DNA of 64,000 bases from an uncultured Acetatifactor sp. (GTDB lineage Bacteria; Bacillota; Clostridia; Lachnospirales; Lachnospiraceae). Positions 1 to 7,484 of this stretch are shown here, one piece after another; the stretch's first letter is position 1, and every line of letters begins with the position of its first letter. Where the stretch lies: assembly GCA_910580225.1 (NCBI GenBank), contig CAJTXE010000007.1, positions 18,469 through 82,468 of the forward strand, read 5' to 3'. Both the position numbers and the translations under genes were made by a program. The notes under the pieces were generated by a model. It did not search any database. It was given only the letters and a program-made list of their open reading frames with translations, and was not told where the DNA came from.

Positions 1-105
1 TCATTGTTAGCTGTCTGCTGGTTGCTCATAATGGTGCCCTCCTTTTCATTGTTAGCTGTCTGCTGGTTGCTCATAATGGTGCCCTCCTTTTCATTGTTAG
101 TTGTC
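1..105. repeat. 45-bp tandem repeat, two exact copies plus a diverged third
   Basis: Positions 1-45 and 46-90 are identical. From 91 the first bases continue the unit and then diverge. Read on the minus strand, each unit contains a strong ribosome site (AAAGGAGG) and an ATG eight bases later, both in frame with the gene that spans the array. This is not a CRISPR: there are no unique spacers. Confidence 0.9.
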
Positions 106-161
106 TGGTTATTGCCCATGCCATTGATACCTTGGATATAGCTGTCCATAATATTGCCCAT
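1..161 (-). CDS. Unknown protein, 3' end cut by window edge, with 15-codon tandem repeats
   Basis: The frame opens at ATG 161-159 behind a GTGGAGG ribosome site and stays open to the window edge, giving 53 codons. It starts MGNIMDSYIQG and then runs into two copies of a 15-residue unit (MSNQQTANNEKEGTI type). The repeat unit is 45 bp, so frame is kept. Each unit also carries its own AAAGGAGG followed by ATG, so internal starts are possible. I do not recognise the protein. Confidence 0.5.
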   Translation of the reverse strand, partial: MGNIMDSYIQGINGMGNNQTTNNEKEGTIMSNQQTANNEKEGTIMSNQQTANN

Positions 162-557
162 ATGATTACCTCCACTTTGATTATAATTTTGGCTTTTCTT
201 GCTTTTGGGCAGACTTTACCCATACTGCGCCCTATGGATGGATAGACTACCCCCTTGAAAACCTGTTTACGGTTCCATATGATATCCTACGACTCCCTTT
301 GGCGCAGTTCCGGAAATTTTCGGTATATTTTTGTCAAGGTTCGGTTTTTTGTGTCCTATGTTTTCTTCATTTTGTGTTCCCCCTTTCGATGATACCATTT
401 TATAACAGATATACTATCAACACAATATGGTCTTAATCCACGCACACATATACAATATATAATCAATAAATGTAATACTATTGATTTATATAGTGCCACA
501 CATAATTTTATTTTGTGATGCCAAAAAAATAAGGCGTACTTTATAAGTACACCTTCA
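162..557. other. Gap without a gene
   Basis: I see no convincing gene. On the minus strand there are only very short frames, such as a four-codon frame behind AAAGGGGG near 385 and a three-codon one behind AAAGGGAG near 280. The region is probably a leader or promoter for the gene starting at 161. A TTGACA is present on the minus strand near 340, but I could not pair it with a good -10. Confidence 0.4.
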
Positions 558-1331
558 TTATTTCTTTGAATTAGGTCTTGGATGTTGCTTTTTCTCTTGT
601 TGTTCCTTTTTTAATTTATCAAGAGACACAAGCGAGTTGACATATGTATAATGTCCTCTGAGAAGTTTTAAGATTTCGTTCAATGTTGCAATACTTTCTT
701 TTTCCCATTCCCTGTAGTCTAACGAACTTAAAATATCTTTGAGATTTTTGATAGCATTCGGTCTGTCAAATCTTTCTCCATAATGAAAATAATAGCAGAT
801 GGCAAAAACAGGGTCATCACGATTGAGCATCTTCTCCCAGCCCACGGATATTTTTTTCAAAGCATTTTCAACTGTGTTACCTTTCTTCTCGACTATATCT
901 TCACCTTCATTTTTAAAGTCTAAGGTCAAATCATATTTACCTTCATATCTTGAATTATAAAAACACTTCCAGTCACTTTCATCAATGTCGCCTATTTTAA
1001 ATGCGACTGGTTCATCTTTTCTGAAATATTTCATTTCAATTCCAAATGTTTCTGTTATGGAATTTGCTTCTGCCCGTGTAAACTCAAATGTTTTTCCTTT
1101 ATTTATCCTGTCAAGCCGTTGCCTTGATACTGGGAGCATATCCGTGCAATAAACAGGATATGACTTCCTCTTTTTTCCTCTTTCGTCCTCATCTATAAAG
1201 CACCGTGCTTTATCAATATGATAATAGATATATTTTATCACATACAAGTTAATCATGATTGAAAGCCCGGTACTTCCGTCATATAAGTTCTTTACACTAT
1301 TATGCTTTTTCTCTTTATTGGTATCTGGCAT
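558..1331 (-). CDS. Unknown 257-residue protein with possible HTH segment
   Basis: It starts at ATG 1331 behind CCGGAGG, with a TATAAT about 30 bases further up. I do not recognise the family. A segment near residues 64-100 (SRQRLDRINKGKTFEFTRAE, then a short helix) resembles the recognition part of a Cro/XRE-type helix-turn-helix. The rest is charged and ends in a Lys/Gln-rich tail. No signal peptide or membrane helix is visible. It lies alone between the 17-bp repeat box and the gap before the left-edge gene. A regulatory role in the element is possible but unproven. Confidence 0.6.
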   Translation of the reverse strand: MPDTNKEKKHNSVKNLYDGSTGLSIMINLYVIKYIYYHIDKARCFIDEDERGKKRKSYPVYCTDMLPVSRQRLDRINKGKTFEFTRAEANSITETFGIEMKYFRKDEPVAFKIGDIDESDWKCFYNSRYEGKYDLTLDFKNEGEDIVEKKGNTVENALKKISVGWEKMLNRDDPVFAICYYFHYGERFDRPNAIKNLKDILSSLDYREWEKESIATLNEILKLLRGHYTYVNSLVSLDKLKKEQQEKKQHPRPNSKK

Positions 1332-1391
1332 TTTATTATTCCTCCGGTAAATACATTATATAACAGAAGCCACATAAAATCACCCTAAAAC

Positions 1392-1408
1392 TTGAAACAT
1401 TTGAAACA
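1392..1408. repeat. 17-bp box, copy 1 (TTGAAACAT-TTGAAACA)
   Basis: This is a direct repeat of TTGAAACA with one base between. It sits about 60 bp upstream of the ATG at 1331. Exact copies are at 4,028-4,044 and 9,604-9,620. Confidence 0.7.
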
Positions 1409-1412
1409 AACG

Positions 1413-1688
1413 TCATTTCGCAGTCAACTGCCCCGGTGATTTCAAATCCCGTTCATGCAGTCTGCTTTTCTCAACCTGTTCATATAATGCAACCCATACA
1501 GGGAAACCAACTGCCTGTAAATGGTTCACATAATTGATATATCTGTTTCGCCCGGACTTCTTTCTATATAAATGCAGATTCATTCTACTATTACCGATAC
1601 TCTTTTTCATCAAAGCAGTATCTCCGACAGGCTCCCCACCATTGTCATTCTCTATAACTCCATCAATCTCCATGACTGGGATATCCAT
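1413..1688 (-). CDS. Unknown 91-residue protein
   Basis: The frame ends just before the 17-bp box. The ATG at 1688 has only a weak AGGT upstream, so an internal start (for example at the MKKSIGNS methionine) is possible. The C-terminal two thirds are basic and aromatic (LYRKKSGRNRYINYVNHL) and look coding; the N-terminal part is less convincing. An opposite-strand frame overlaps it, but I favour the minus strand because its neighbours are on that strand. Function unknown. Confidence 0.35.
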   Translation of the reverse strand: MDIPVMEIDGVIENDNGGEPVGDTALMKKSIGNSRMNLHLYRKKSGRNRYINYVNHLQAVGFPVWVALYEQVEKSRLHERDLKSPGQLTAK

Positions 1689-2022
1689 ATCAACAAACCT
1701 ATATCATGCAGTTAACGGCAAACCTTTAAACCATCATCATCCGGACTGCCTCCTGTTTTCCTAACCAGTCTATGTAAAGCCCCCTCTTTCGTTTACCCCC
1801 ATGCAATCCACCTATCCCATACAAAAATTTATCTCCACACAGAAAGCCCAATTTCACTACTTTTTCATAAAAATTTATATCCATCACTTTCAGTCAAAAC
1901 TTACAATTTTAGAAAAATTTATAAAATTCATTGTATCCATATTCAGAAATGCAAAAAACATACACATGACATAAAATGCAAAATCGAACCTATCCATTTA
2001 TTTTCTCCATAAATGTACACAT
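1689..2022. other. Gap without a gene
   Basis: AT-rich sequence. I see no frame with a ribosome site and no clear repeat. It ends at the terminator of the minus-strand genes that begin at 2,463. Confidence 0.4.
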
Positions 2023-2055
2023 GAAAAAAGACAGCTACTTTGCAAGCAACTGCCT
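2023..2055 (-). terminator. Terminator of the 2,463-2,075 genes
   Basis: Minus-strand hairpin GGCAGTTGC / GTAGCTGTC with a 7-base loop, including G-U pairs, followed by TTTTTT. It lies 20 bp past the stop of the downstream gene. Confidence 0.75.
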
Positions 2056-2074
2056 TTCTCCATTCTGATATCTG

Positions 2075-2275
2075 TCAACGGATGCTTTTCCGTATCCGCT
2101 TCTTGTACAAGTCACATAACTGTTTTGCAAAGTCCACGTTGTCAACCATTTGATTGTCATTTGGCATTTCCAGCGTGGCAAGCTTGTATACAGTTCCGTT
2201 TCCCTGTATGACAAAATAAATCTCTATGAAATTTCCAATAAATTTTGGCACTACTTGGAAATTTTGCCCAGCCAT
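2075..2275 (-). CDS. Unknown 66-residue protein
   Basis: It starts at ATG 2275, inside the end of the upstream gene (25-bp overlap), with an AAAGGGGGG site seven bases upstream. The sequence is a small mixed alpha/beta protein with a hydrophobic core (FIEIYFVIQGNGTVYKL) and a basic C-terminus. I do not recognise the family. Because the two frames overlap and share a terminator, they are translated from one message. A frameshift of one ancestral gene is a less likely alternative. Confidence 0.55.
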   Translation of the reverse strand: MAGQNFQVVPKFIGNFIEIYFVIQGNGTVYKLATLEMPNDNQMVDNVDFAKQLCDLYKKRIRKSIR

Positions 2276-2463
2276 CCTTCAAGCCCCCCTTTCTCCGCTC
2301 CGTACTGTTCCGAGAGAATTTGCTGGAACTCCCTCTCAACTGCTTGCGACAATCTGTACACCGGCAGACAGTCGATATTTTCTACCAGTATGACCAGCTG
2401 GTAAGTAACAGCTGTTCCACCCTCACCGCCTATTCTGAATCCTTGTTTAAATTCATGTTTCAT
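2251..2463 (-). CDS. Unknown 70-residue protein
   Basis: It begins at ATG 2463 with a good GGAGAAAG site upstream. Its C-terminal half is a charged helix (VEREFQQILSEQYGAEKGG). No family is recognised. It overlaps the start of the next gene by 25 bp, which suggests translational coupling. Small paired genes of this type are common in conjugative elements, but nothing here names the function. Confidence 0.55.
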   Translation of the reverse strand: MKHEFKQGFRIGGEGGTAVTYQLVILVENIDCLPVYRLSQAVEREFQQILSEQYGAEKGGLEGWLGKISK

Positions 2464-2537
2464 AGGTTTCTTTCTCCTTTCTCAACTAAAATTATTTTCA
2501 TCACCTTATGCAACTTAAGCCTATAAACCAGACCAAT

Positions 2538-2575
2538 AAAAAAATCCCACCCGGCATATCGCCAGACAGGATTTC
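2538..2575 (-). terminator. Terminator of the 3,522-2,621 genes
   Basis: Minus-strand hairpin AAATCC...GGGATTT with an inner TGGC/GCCG stem, followed by a run of seven T. It lies just past the stop of the 48-residue membrane protein. Confidence 0.7.
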
Positions 2576-2620
2576 TTATTTATATTCCCAAACTTGGAAG
2601 TGTACTGCCAACTTTTTCCT

Positions 2621-2767
2621 TCAGTCGTCCTCTTCCAGTTCCTTTAATGCCCTTGCCACCATCCACCTTATCAGACCTACAAACTCTTTCCCCAGCCACA
2701 CGATACAGCAGATACTCACAAGCACCAGACTGATTATAATAATTGAAATTTGACAATCCATGCACAT
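2621..2767 (-). CDS. Small single-span membrane protein, 48 residues
   Basis: ATG at 2767 is preceded by AGGGGAAG. A second ATG lies at 2761. Residues 7-25 form one hydrophobic helix (ISIIIISLVLVSICCIVW), and the rest ends in an acidic tail (LKELEEDD). A longer frame in another register crosses the same bases but has an improbable composition; this short frame is the real one. It is the last gene of a three-gene run (3,522 to 2,621) and starts 2 bp after the preceding stop. Function unknown; it may be an accessory membrane peptide of the mobile element. Confidence 0.6.
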   Translation of the reverse strand: MCMDCQISIIIISLVLVSICCIVWLGKEFVGLIRWMVARALKELEEDD

Positions 2768-2769
2768 AC

Positions 2770-2967
2770 TCACTTCCCCTTTCTTTGAATAAGTCTGTCT
2801 ATGGTTTCCTTTGCTCCCAGTAATGCATTTTCTTCGTAGAAGTATACTCCGCTTTCCATGATTCCTTCGCCGTCCTTGCTAAACACACAAAACACATACC
2901 CCTTTTCAATGTTGCTCCAGAATACCTTTATTTCATATCCTTTATACTGTTCAACCATTATCTCCAT
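2770..2967 (-). CDS. Unknown 65-residue protein
   Basis: ATG at 2967 follows AGAGAGG at good spacing. The protein is compact (EQYKGYEIKVFWSNIEKGY, then FCVFSKDGEG) and resembles a small beta-sheet domain ending in a basic helix. The family is not recognised. It lies 57 bp after the 165-residue gene and 2 bp before the small membrane protein, so the three are probably co-transcribed. Confidence 0.6.
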   Translation of the reverse strand: MEIMVEQYKGYEIKVFWSNIEKGYVFCVFSKDGEGIMESGVYFYEENALLGAKETIDRLIQRKGK

Positions 2968-3024
2968 ACACCTCTCTAAATCCTCTCTGGAACCCCCTTA
3001 AACCCTTTCCTCAAAAGAGGAGGC

Positions 3025-3522
3025 TTATGCCCCCTCTTTGACCTCTTCCTCATTATTGATGACCTCTACACCCTCGCAGATTACAAGCTTATTCTTCTCA
3101 AGCCTTACACCCGCAACAGGCACCCCCAGTTCCATCATCATTTTCAGCTTGTCCTCGCTGTACTCGACCCGGGCATGTCTGGCATTCACAGTTTCATAGA
3201 CTTTCTTCTTGTCACCGCTGACCGCCACCACAACCAGAGCCATGTTCATATCGGAGCCGTTTTCCTCTTTCATCCATGACAGGCTGTTCACACCAGTCTT
3301 CAACTGCAAGTTGCTCATGTTGAAGTTTTCCTTATCAAGTACCAGTACTTCTTTTCCGTCCTCTTCCCCAAGAACAAAGCCATAAACTTTTTCCCTGTTC
3401 TTCAGTTTTGTAATGACCTGCTTTTCCGTCATGCCTGCAAATCCTTTTGACTTGCTGTCATAGAAGTCATAGCCAATCAGCCGCTGTCCTAAAAAGTTAC
3501 CGTTTGTCAAATACATACACAT
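3025..3522 (-). CDS. Unknown 165-residue protein of the mobile element
   Basis: I place the start at ATG 3522 (MCMYLTNGNF), which has AAGAGG nine bases upstream; an ATG 33 bp further up has no site. The protein is soluble, with alternating beta and charged segments. The C-terminus (VRLEKNKLVICEGVEVINNE) is acidic. No family is recognised. It leads a run with the 65-residue and 48-residue genes. A single TGAAACATTT half box lies about 67 bp upstream, like the full boxes near two other element genes. Confidence 0.65.
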   Translation of the reverse strand: MCMYLTNGNFLGQRLIGYDFYDSKSKGFAGMTEKQVITKLKNREKVYGFVLGEEDGKEVLVLDKENFNMSNLQLKTGVNSLSWMKEENGSDMNMALVVVAVSGDKKKVYETVNARHARVEYSEDKLKMMMELGVPVAGVRLEKNKLVICEGVEVINNEEEVKEGA

Positions 3523-3998
3523 AATGTTTACCTCTTTCTTTCCGTGCCTCAGCACTAACTTTATTTAACTTACAAATAAATCTTAACGCTGAAACATTTA
3601 TGTGCATAGACGTGATAGTGCAAGGAAATGAACCATTATGTAATATATATTTTTAGGGAGATTGACGCAAAAAGAATGATTTATACAACTTTTTCATATC
3701 TCCAGCAGGATTTAATCTGATGTCTGAATCAGCATTTTTATTACCATGAAATACTCACCACAAACAAACTTAACCAGATAATGCAGAAAAAGCCCCATTG
3801 CATACTGATAAGCCAGTAATTTCTATCAACTTGTTCAACTCAATTTTTCCATAATGTAATACTCATTTTAGTATGTACTTTGTTGCAAATATTTCTAAAA
3901 AAGAAATTTTGACAGGTCTTTTAAACTCATTCATGGATATTGATTTTTATATACTGTATTGATTTATGTATCACATATCCATTTTTAACAGGTCTGAT
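3523..3998. other. Gap without a gene
   Basis: AT-rich spacer between the minus-strand gene at 3,522 and the end of the next gene. I see no frame with a ribosome site. It contains a TGAAACATTT half box at 3,590-3,599. Confidence 0.4.
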
Positions 3999-4541
3999 TT
4001 ATATGTATCTTATTTCTGTTTTAAAAGTTGAAACATTTGAAACAAAGTTTGAACTGCTTATTTTTTCTGATGGCTGTATGTTTATACATTCACCTTTATT
4101 TGAAAACATAAAAAAGACCTCACTTGGTACTATTTCTACTATGTCTAACTGAGATGCTGACCTAAATTGCTTTTCGTCTCTCTGACCAAACCTTAATGCT
4201 ATTACTTTGTCTACTACGATTACTTGTCTATTGTTGCTTGTTCTATATTTGTGTGCTTTCTTATCATTTCCTCCTATGCCTAAGAAGATATCACAATTGT
4301 ATGAATTTTTATACATACTATGTATTATATCTTTCAGTACATTGTTTCTCCCATATTTCATGTCAAAGTCATATTTCTTAAGGTCTTCTTTGTGTATTTT
4401 TACTAAGTCTGGATTGTTTATTTTTTGTCTTATGTCATAAAAGGTATCGTCTATACTTATTTTTATTGATGTATCTTTGGTGGTTCCTAAGATTATATAT
4501 TCTAACTTGTAAACATATTGATTTAATAATTGTAATATCAT
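3999..4541 (-). CDS. Unknown 180-residue protein
   Basis: ATG at 4541 has AAGGAG about 13 bases upstream, a little far. The protein is AT-biased in codon use and rich in Ile, Lys and Asn, unlike the core genome. No family is recognised. There is no signal peptide. A central stretch (IFLGIGGNDKKAHKYR) is glycine- and lysine-rich. Its last codons overlap copy 2 of the 17-bp box. It may be cargo of the element. Confidence 0.5.
   Translation of the reverse strand: MILQLLNQYVYKLEYIILGTTKDTSIKISIDDTFYDIRQKINNPDLVKIHKEDLKKYDFDMKYGRNNVLKDIIHSMYKNSYNCDIFLGIGGNDKKAHKYRTSNNRQVIVVDKVIALRFGQRDEKQFRSASQLDIVEIVPSEVFFMFSNKGECINIQPSEKISSSNFVSNVSTFKTEIRYI
4028..4044. repeat. 17-bp box, copy 2 (TTGAAACAT-TTGAAACA)
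   Basis: Identical to the boxes at 1,392 and 9,604, but this copy lies inside the 3' end of the 180-residue gene rather than in a leader. Confidence 0.7.
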
Positions 4542-4588
4542 TGTTTTGGAGTGCTCCTTGAGGATATGTTTTGTAGTGGATACCTAAC

Positions 4589-4678
4589 TGTATAAAAGGA
4601 AAACTGAAGTTGATTTCCAAGACTATGCTATTGACCAAATTAAAAAATTGGTCGAACTACAGAGTAAAAATGTTGATT
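4589..4678 (+). pseudogene. Possible 3' remnant of a lost gene
   Basis: The frame reads ...DFQDYAIDQIKKLVELQ and stops at TAA 4,678. It looks like a real amphipathic C-terminal helix. The frame is closed by a stop just upstream and has no start codon. It is followed by a terminator-like hairpin. This fits the tail of a deleted plus-strand gene, but 25 residues are little evidence. Confidence 0.3.
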
Positions 4679-4706
4679 AAATCTATAAAATGACATATAA
4701 TATAAG

Positions 4707-4739
4707 AAAAGCCGACATATTTGGGCTATGTCAGCTTTT
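4707..4739 (+). terminator. Hairpin between gene remnant and small membrane gene
   Basis: AAAAGC-GACATA pairs with TATGTC-AGCTTTT around a short loop. The right arm supplies the T run. It lies just before the ribosome site of the next gene, so it could end the remnant's message or act as an attenuator. Confidence 0.55.
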
Positions 4740-4758
4740 CAGAGAGGAGGCGTTGCCA

Positions 4759-4890
4759 ATGCTCAACACAGAACAAAAAGTCGTTTCCACAGTGATTTTT
4801 GGCCTTGTGTTGGTTTTGGTGGCAATATTCTGTATGTATCCTATACAGTGTATCATTGCTACCATAGCACTATGCAAATACTCCAGATAA
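4759..4890 (+). CDS. Small membrane protein, 43 residues
   Basis: I start it at ATG 4759 because AGAGGAGG lies eight bases upstream; the longer frame from 4,690 has no site and crosses the hairpin. Residues 9-39 are strongly hydrophobic (TVIFGLVLVLVAIFCMYPIQ) with Cys and Pro in the second half. It could span the membrane once or form a hairpin. Function unknown. It stands alone on the plus strand among minus-strand neighbours. Confidence 0.55.
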   Translation: MLNTEQKVVSTVIFGLVLVLVAIFCMYPIQCIIATIALCKYSR

Positions 4891-4972
4891 AAATTTAATT
4901 ACATAACCATATACATTATATGTAGTTTGTGATGTTCAGATAAAAAAGGGTGTGTCCTTTCAATTTTTCTGC

Positions 4973-4998
4973 TTATTCACTCGGATTATTCACTCGGA
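4973..4998. repeat. 13-bp direct repeat
   Basis: TTATTCACTCGGA occurs twice in tandem, followed by a partial third copy. It lies between the small membrane gene and the lipoprotein terminator. No role is evident. Confidence 0.7.
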
Positions 4999-5043
4999 TT
5001 ATTTAAGAACCACACAATTTCGAAAAGGTAGATACACATAAAA

Positions 5044-5083
5044 GAGGTCCTGTATCCTCACCAATGTGTTGATCCAGGACCCC
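5044..5083 (-). terminator. Terminator of the lipoprotein operon
   Basis: Minus-strand stem GGTCCTG / CAGGACC with a long loop, followed by TCTTTTAT, just past the lipoprotein stop at 5,092. Confidence 0.7.
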
Positions 5084-5091
5084 TAGGTTAC

Positions 5092-5850
5092 TTAGTTAAA
5101 ACCTGATGTATCTACTTCACCACCGTAGATCATGTCATTAGCCCCAGACTCATTTTCACCCATGACATCACCTACATTCCATTGATGTTCATCCTGTGCT
5201 GGAGGTGGTGTTGGCTCTGTTGGTTGGCTACTGCCTCCACCTGAACCACCTGAGTTACCGTTTCCACCAGAGGAACCACCATTTCCTCCACTTGGTTGCC
5301 CATCTGATGGCTGTTGTGTTTCAGCTGGCTTTTGTGTCTCAGCTGGTGTCTCGGATTCGGATGGTGTTTCAGTTTCGGCTGGTGTTTCTTCGGCTGGCTC
5401 GGTGTATTCGGAGAGGAACTCGCCGTCTATAAACGAGACTATGATGTCATCTGTCTCTCCGTTGCCTTGCTCGATTTTAAACCAGTTTGTTCCATCTACT
5501 TGGCCTATGACGTGGACAAGTTCATCTTTCTGTGCCGCTCCTATCTTTAAGCCCTCACTTGATGGTGTTTCATAGGTGAACGCTTCTACATTTACTACCA
5601 TTGTCACATCCATATCTGTAACTGTGAAGGATTCTTCTGATGCTTCTCCCTCTGGTTCCTCTGTAGATTCAACAGTGGGAGAGGGTATAGGTTCTGAACT
5701 CTCTATACTTTCCTCTGGCTCTGGTGTTTCTGCTGCTGAATCCGCTATGACCGGCTCTGCCTGCTTACTGCAACCACCTGCACATCCACTTACGGATAAC
5801 ATGACCGCTGTTATGACAGCTGCTGATTTAAACATTTTTTTGTTTATCAT
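5092..5850 (-). CDS. Lipoprotein with SH3b-like domain and low-complexity tail
   Basis: The N-terminus (MINKKMFKSA...) leads to a lipobox LSVSGC with the lipidated Cys at residue 23. An acidic Pro/Glu/Thr stretch follows. Residues about 88-147 look like a bacterial SH3 domain (EAFTYETPSSEGLKIGA ... NWFKIEQG), which usually binds cell-wall peptides. After that come ETPAE/SETPAE repeats and a Gly/Ser/Asn-rich stretch. AAAGGAG lies upstream of the ATG. The start overlaps the preceding stop (ATGA), so the two are coupled. It is probably exported and anchored to the membrane as a surface factor of the element, perhaps for wall contact. The function beyond that is inference. Confidence 0.8.
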   Translation of the reverse strand: MINKKMFKSAAVITAVMLSVSGCAGGCSKQAEPVIADSAAETPEPEESIESSEPIPSPTVESTEEPEGEASEESFTVTDMDVTMVVNVEAFTYETPSSEGLKIGAAQKDELVHVIGQVDGTNWFKIEQGNGETDDIIVSFIDGEFLSEYTEPAEETPAETETPSESETPAETQKPAETQQPSDGQPSGGNGGSSGGNGNSGGSGGGSSQPTEPTPPPAQDEHQWNVGDVMGENESGANDMIYGGEVDTSGFN

Positions 5851-6311
5851 ATATGTAACATCTCCTTTATTCTGTTTCCAAAATCTAAAGCACTGAATAA
5901 ACTGTTTGAAATATTCAAAAGGCTGACATTGATTTTAAGCCCACATAGGAAATTATAATTTTTGACAATCACAATATCCTGTTTATTCCCCCTGTCAATG
6001 CTCCCCCTTATCTCTTTTTCCCATTCATTAAGGGCTGACTGTCCTTTAGGGGTGATGCCCTCAACTTCTGGTATTCTGTCAATCTCTATATGTTCCTCTG
6101 TTCCATCTGACAGGAGATAACCTTTTTCAGTCAGTTTACAGATATCCGCCACAAGCTGTTCATGTTCCTCATTGGATAAACTTTCTTCCAGAGTCCAGAT
6201 TACTTCACTAAGGCTTGAAAGGTTCTCATGCTCGTCTGTAACAAATTCCTCTAATGACCGAATCAATACCAGTGTTTCAAGCTGTTCCATTGTAATATCC
6301 TGTGTATTCAT
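5847..6311 (-). CDS. Unknown 154-residue protein, possible winged-helix fold
   Basis: ATG at 6311 follows AAAGGA. Residues about 50-95 (EQLVADICKLTEKGYLLSDG, then TPKGQSALNEW) look like a winged helix: a recognition helix, a beta wing and the G-x-x-AL ending common in MarR- or PadR-like folds. The C-terminus is different and hydrophobic. It is the first gene of the lipoprotein operon, overlaps it by four bases, and is divergent from the XRE gene at 6,452. It may regulate or respond to the same switch. Confidence 0.6.
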   Translation of the reverse strand: MNTQDITMEQLETLVLIRSLEEFVTDEHENLSSLSEVIWTLEESLSNEEHEQLVADICKLTEKGYLLSDGTEEHIEIDRIPEVEGITPKGQSALNEWEKEIRGSIDRGNKQDIVIVKNYNFLCGLKINVSLLNISNSLFSALDFGNRIKEMLHI

Positions 6312-6451
6312 GTACTTTTTCCTTTCGTTGACTGGTTTATTTACCGTTGATTATAGCATATCCTCCATACCATTTCAATGCTGAAAGAATTTATTTCATG
6401 CTACAAGCACAAGCTTTATCATTTAAAATTATTATATGGAGGTAAATGCTT

Positions 6452-6745
6452 ATGATTGATGGTCTTGGAAAAAAATTACTGGAATTGCGACAGGCAAGCG
6501 GGCAGACACGAAAAGAAGTCGCTCCAAAACTCAATATCTCCGTATCAGTCCTTGCCAACTATGAAAACGATATCCGCAACCCCAGCCTTGAAGTCCTTAA
6601 AAAGCTTGCAGAATACTACCATTGTTCCGCTGATTATCTTCTTGGCATTGATACAGCCAATACTGCCAAAATGATTGACGTATCTATGCTGAACGATAAA
6701 CAGCACCAGCTTTTACAAGCCCTCTTACAGACCATACAGGAATGA
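6452..6745 (+). CDS. XRE-family repressor, 97 residues
   Basis: A Cro/CI-type helix-turn-helix fills residues 4-60 (LRQASGQTRKEVAPKLNISV, then a second helix ending in HCSADYLLG). Such proteins bind palindromic operators and often control mobile elements. I start at ATG 6452 (MIDGLGKK) because GGAGG is nine bases away; an ATG at 6446 is only three bases away. The C-terminal 25 residues may mediate dimerisation. It is divergent from the lipoprotein operon across 140 bp, a typical layout for a regulator of its neighbour. Confidence 0.85.
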   Translation: MIDGLGKKLLELRQASGQTRKEVAPKLNISVSVLANYENDIRNPSLEVLKKLAEYYHCSADYLLGIDTANTAKMIDVSMLNDKQHQLLQALLQTIQE

Positions 6746-6780
6746 CAAAAGTGATAAACTACAACACCTTTGTCATTCCT
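6738..6780 (+). terminator. Terminator of the XRE gene
   Basis: Perfect 12-bp arms AGGAATGACAAA / TTTGTCATTCCT, followed by CTTTTG. The left arm contains the stop codon of the gene. Confidence 0.85.
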
Positions 6781-6795
6781 CTTTTGTTGCTCTCT

Positions 6796-7074
6796 TTATT
6801 CCAGAGGTTCCGTCTTACTGCCAAGTTCAATCTTTCTTATATGCTTTAGTTGTTTCCTCAACTTTGCGATATCAACAGCCCACAGTGTATTCAGATATTC
6901 TTGAATGACCTGTATCGTATTCAGTTCATAACACACCTCCTCTTCATAATATGATTCCATTCCCAGACAGACGAAAAACAATATGCCGTCCATGCATTTC
7001 ATCTTCCACTCGATTTCGTCCAGCTTGTCCTCTGCCCGGCTTAAATACTTCTTTACATCTCCCTTACCTTTCAT
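6796..7074 (-). CDS. Unknown 92-residue charged helical protein
   Basis: ATG at 7074 is preceded by AAGGGGGTG. The N-terminus is helical and charged (KYLSRAEDKLDEIEWKMK), the middle has Cys and aromatic residues (FFVCLGMESYYEEEVCYEL), and the C-terminus is basic. No family is recognised. It may form a coiled coil. It lies convergent with the XRE gene, whose terminator lies between them. Confidence 0.5.
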   Translation of the reverse strand: MKGKGDVKKYLSRAEDKLDEIEWKMKCMDGILFFVCLGMESYYEEEVCYELNTIQVIQEYLNTLWAVDIAKLRKQLKHIRKIELGSKTEPLE

Positions 7075-7361
7075 GCCCTGTCACCCCCTTCCTTTTTCAA
7101 ATTGGGTGGGGATTGTACCAGACTGAATCACATCATTCAATAGGGCATATAACCAGAAATGGACTATGCCTGTTATACATGATGTACAATAAACACAGTC
7201 CATTACATCTGTCAAATATACTGATTCCATCCTATGCCTGTTTCCCAATTCCTCCAGTAATCCTTGCACAGGCTGTAGTTATCCTTAAGCGCTTACCTTA
7301 TGTCATCAGAAAGTATTTTTTGTGGTATACAATCCTTTTGATATAATGCATTTCGTCATGA
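7075..7361. other. Mostly empty gap
   Basis: A 62-codon minus-strand frame (7,081-7,269) ends 6 bp before the previous gene. It has a GTG start, no good ribosome site and an odd composition, so I do not call it. Nothing else coding is seen. Confidence 0.35.
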
Positions 7362-7404
7362 AACAAAAGGGGAGAGGGGGCGCCAGACTGCCCAGCCTCT
7401 CTCC
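7362..7404 (-). terminator. Terminator of the resolvase operon
   Basis: GGAGAGAGG and GGGC arms pair with GCCC and CCTCTCC. On the minus strand a CCTTTTGTTT tract follows. It lies about 80 bp past the stop of the HTH gene. Confidence 0.65.
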
Positions 7405-7484
7405 AATTCATGTTATTTCCATTATCTCGCATAATTTCATCATTTGTATGTACTCTGTGTAAAAGCCACTTTTACAAAACCGCT

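Noticed and set aside
1..105. CRISPR-like repeats at the left edge
   Set aside because: Units are directly adjacent with no unique spacers and lie in a reading frame.
2075..2463. Single frameshifted gene
   Set aside because: Both frames have their own ribosome sites and overlap by only 25 bp, which fits two coupled genes better.
2580..2765. 61-codon minus-strand frame
   Set aside because: Different register from the 48-residue membrane protein, which has the better composition and a ribosome site.
7081..7269. 62-codon minus-strand frame
   Set aside because: GTG start without ribosome site; not enough to call.
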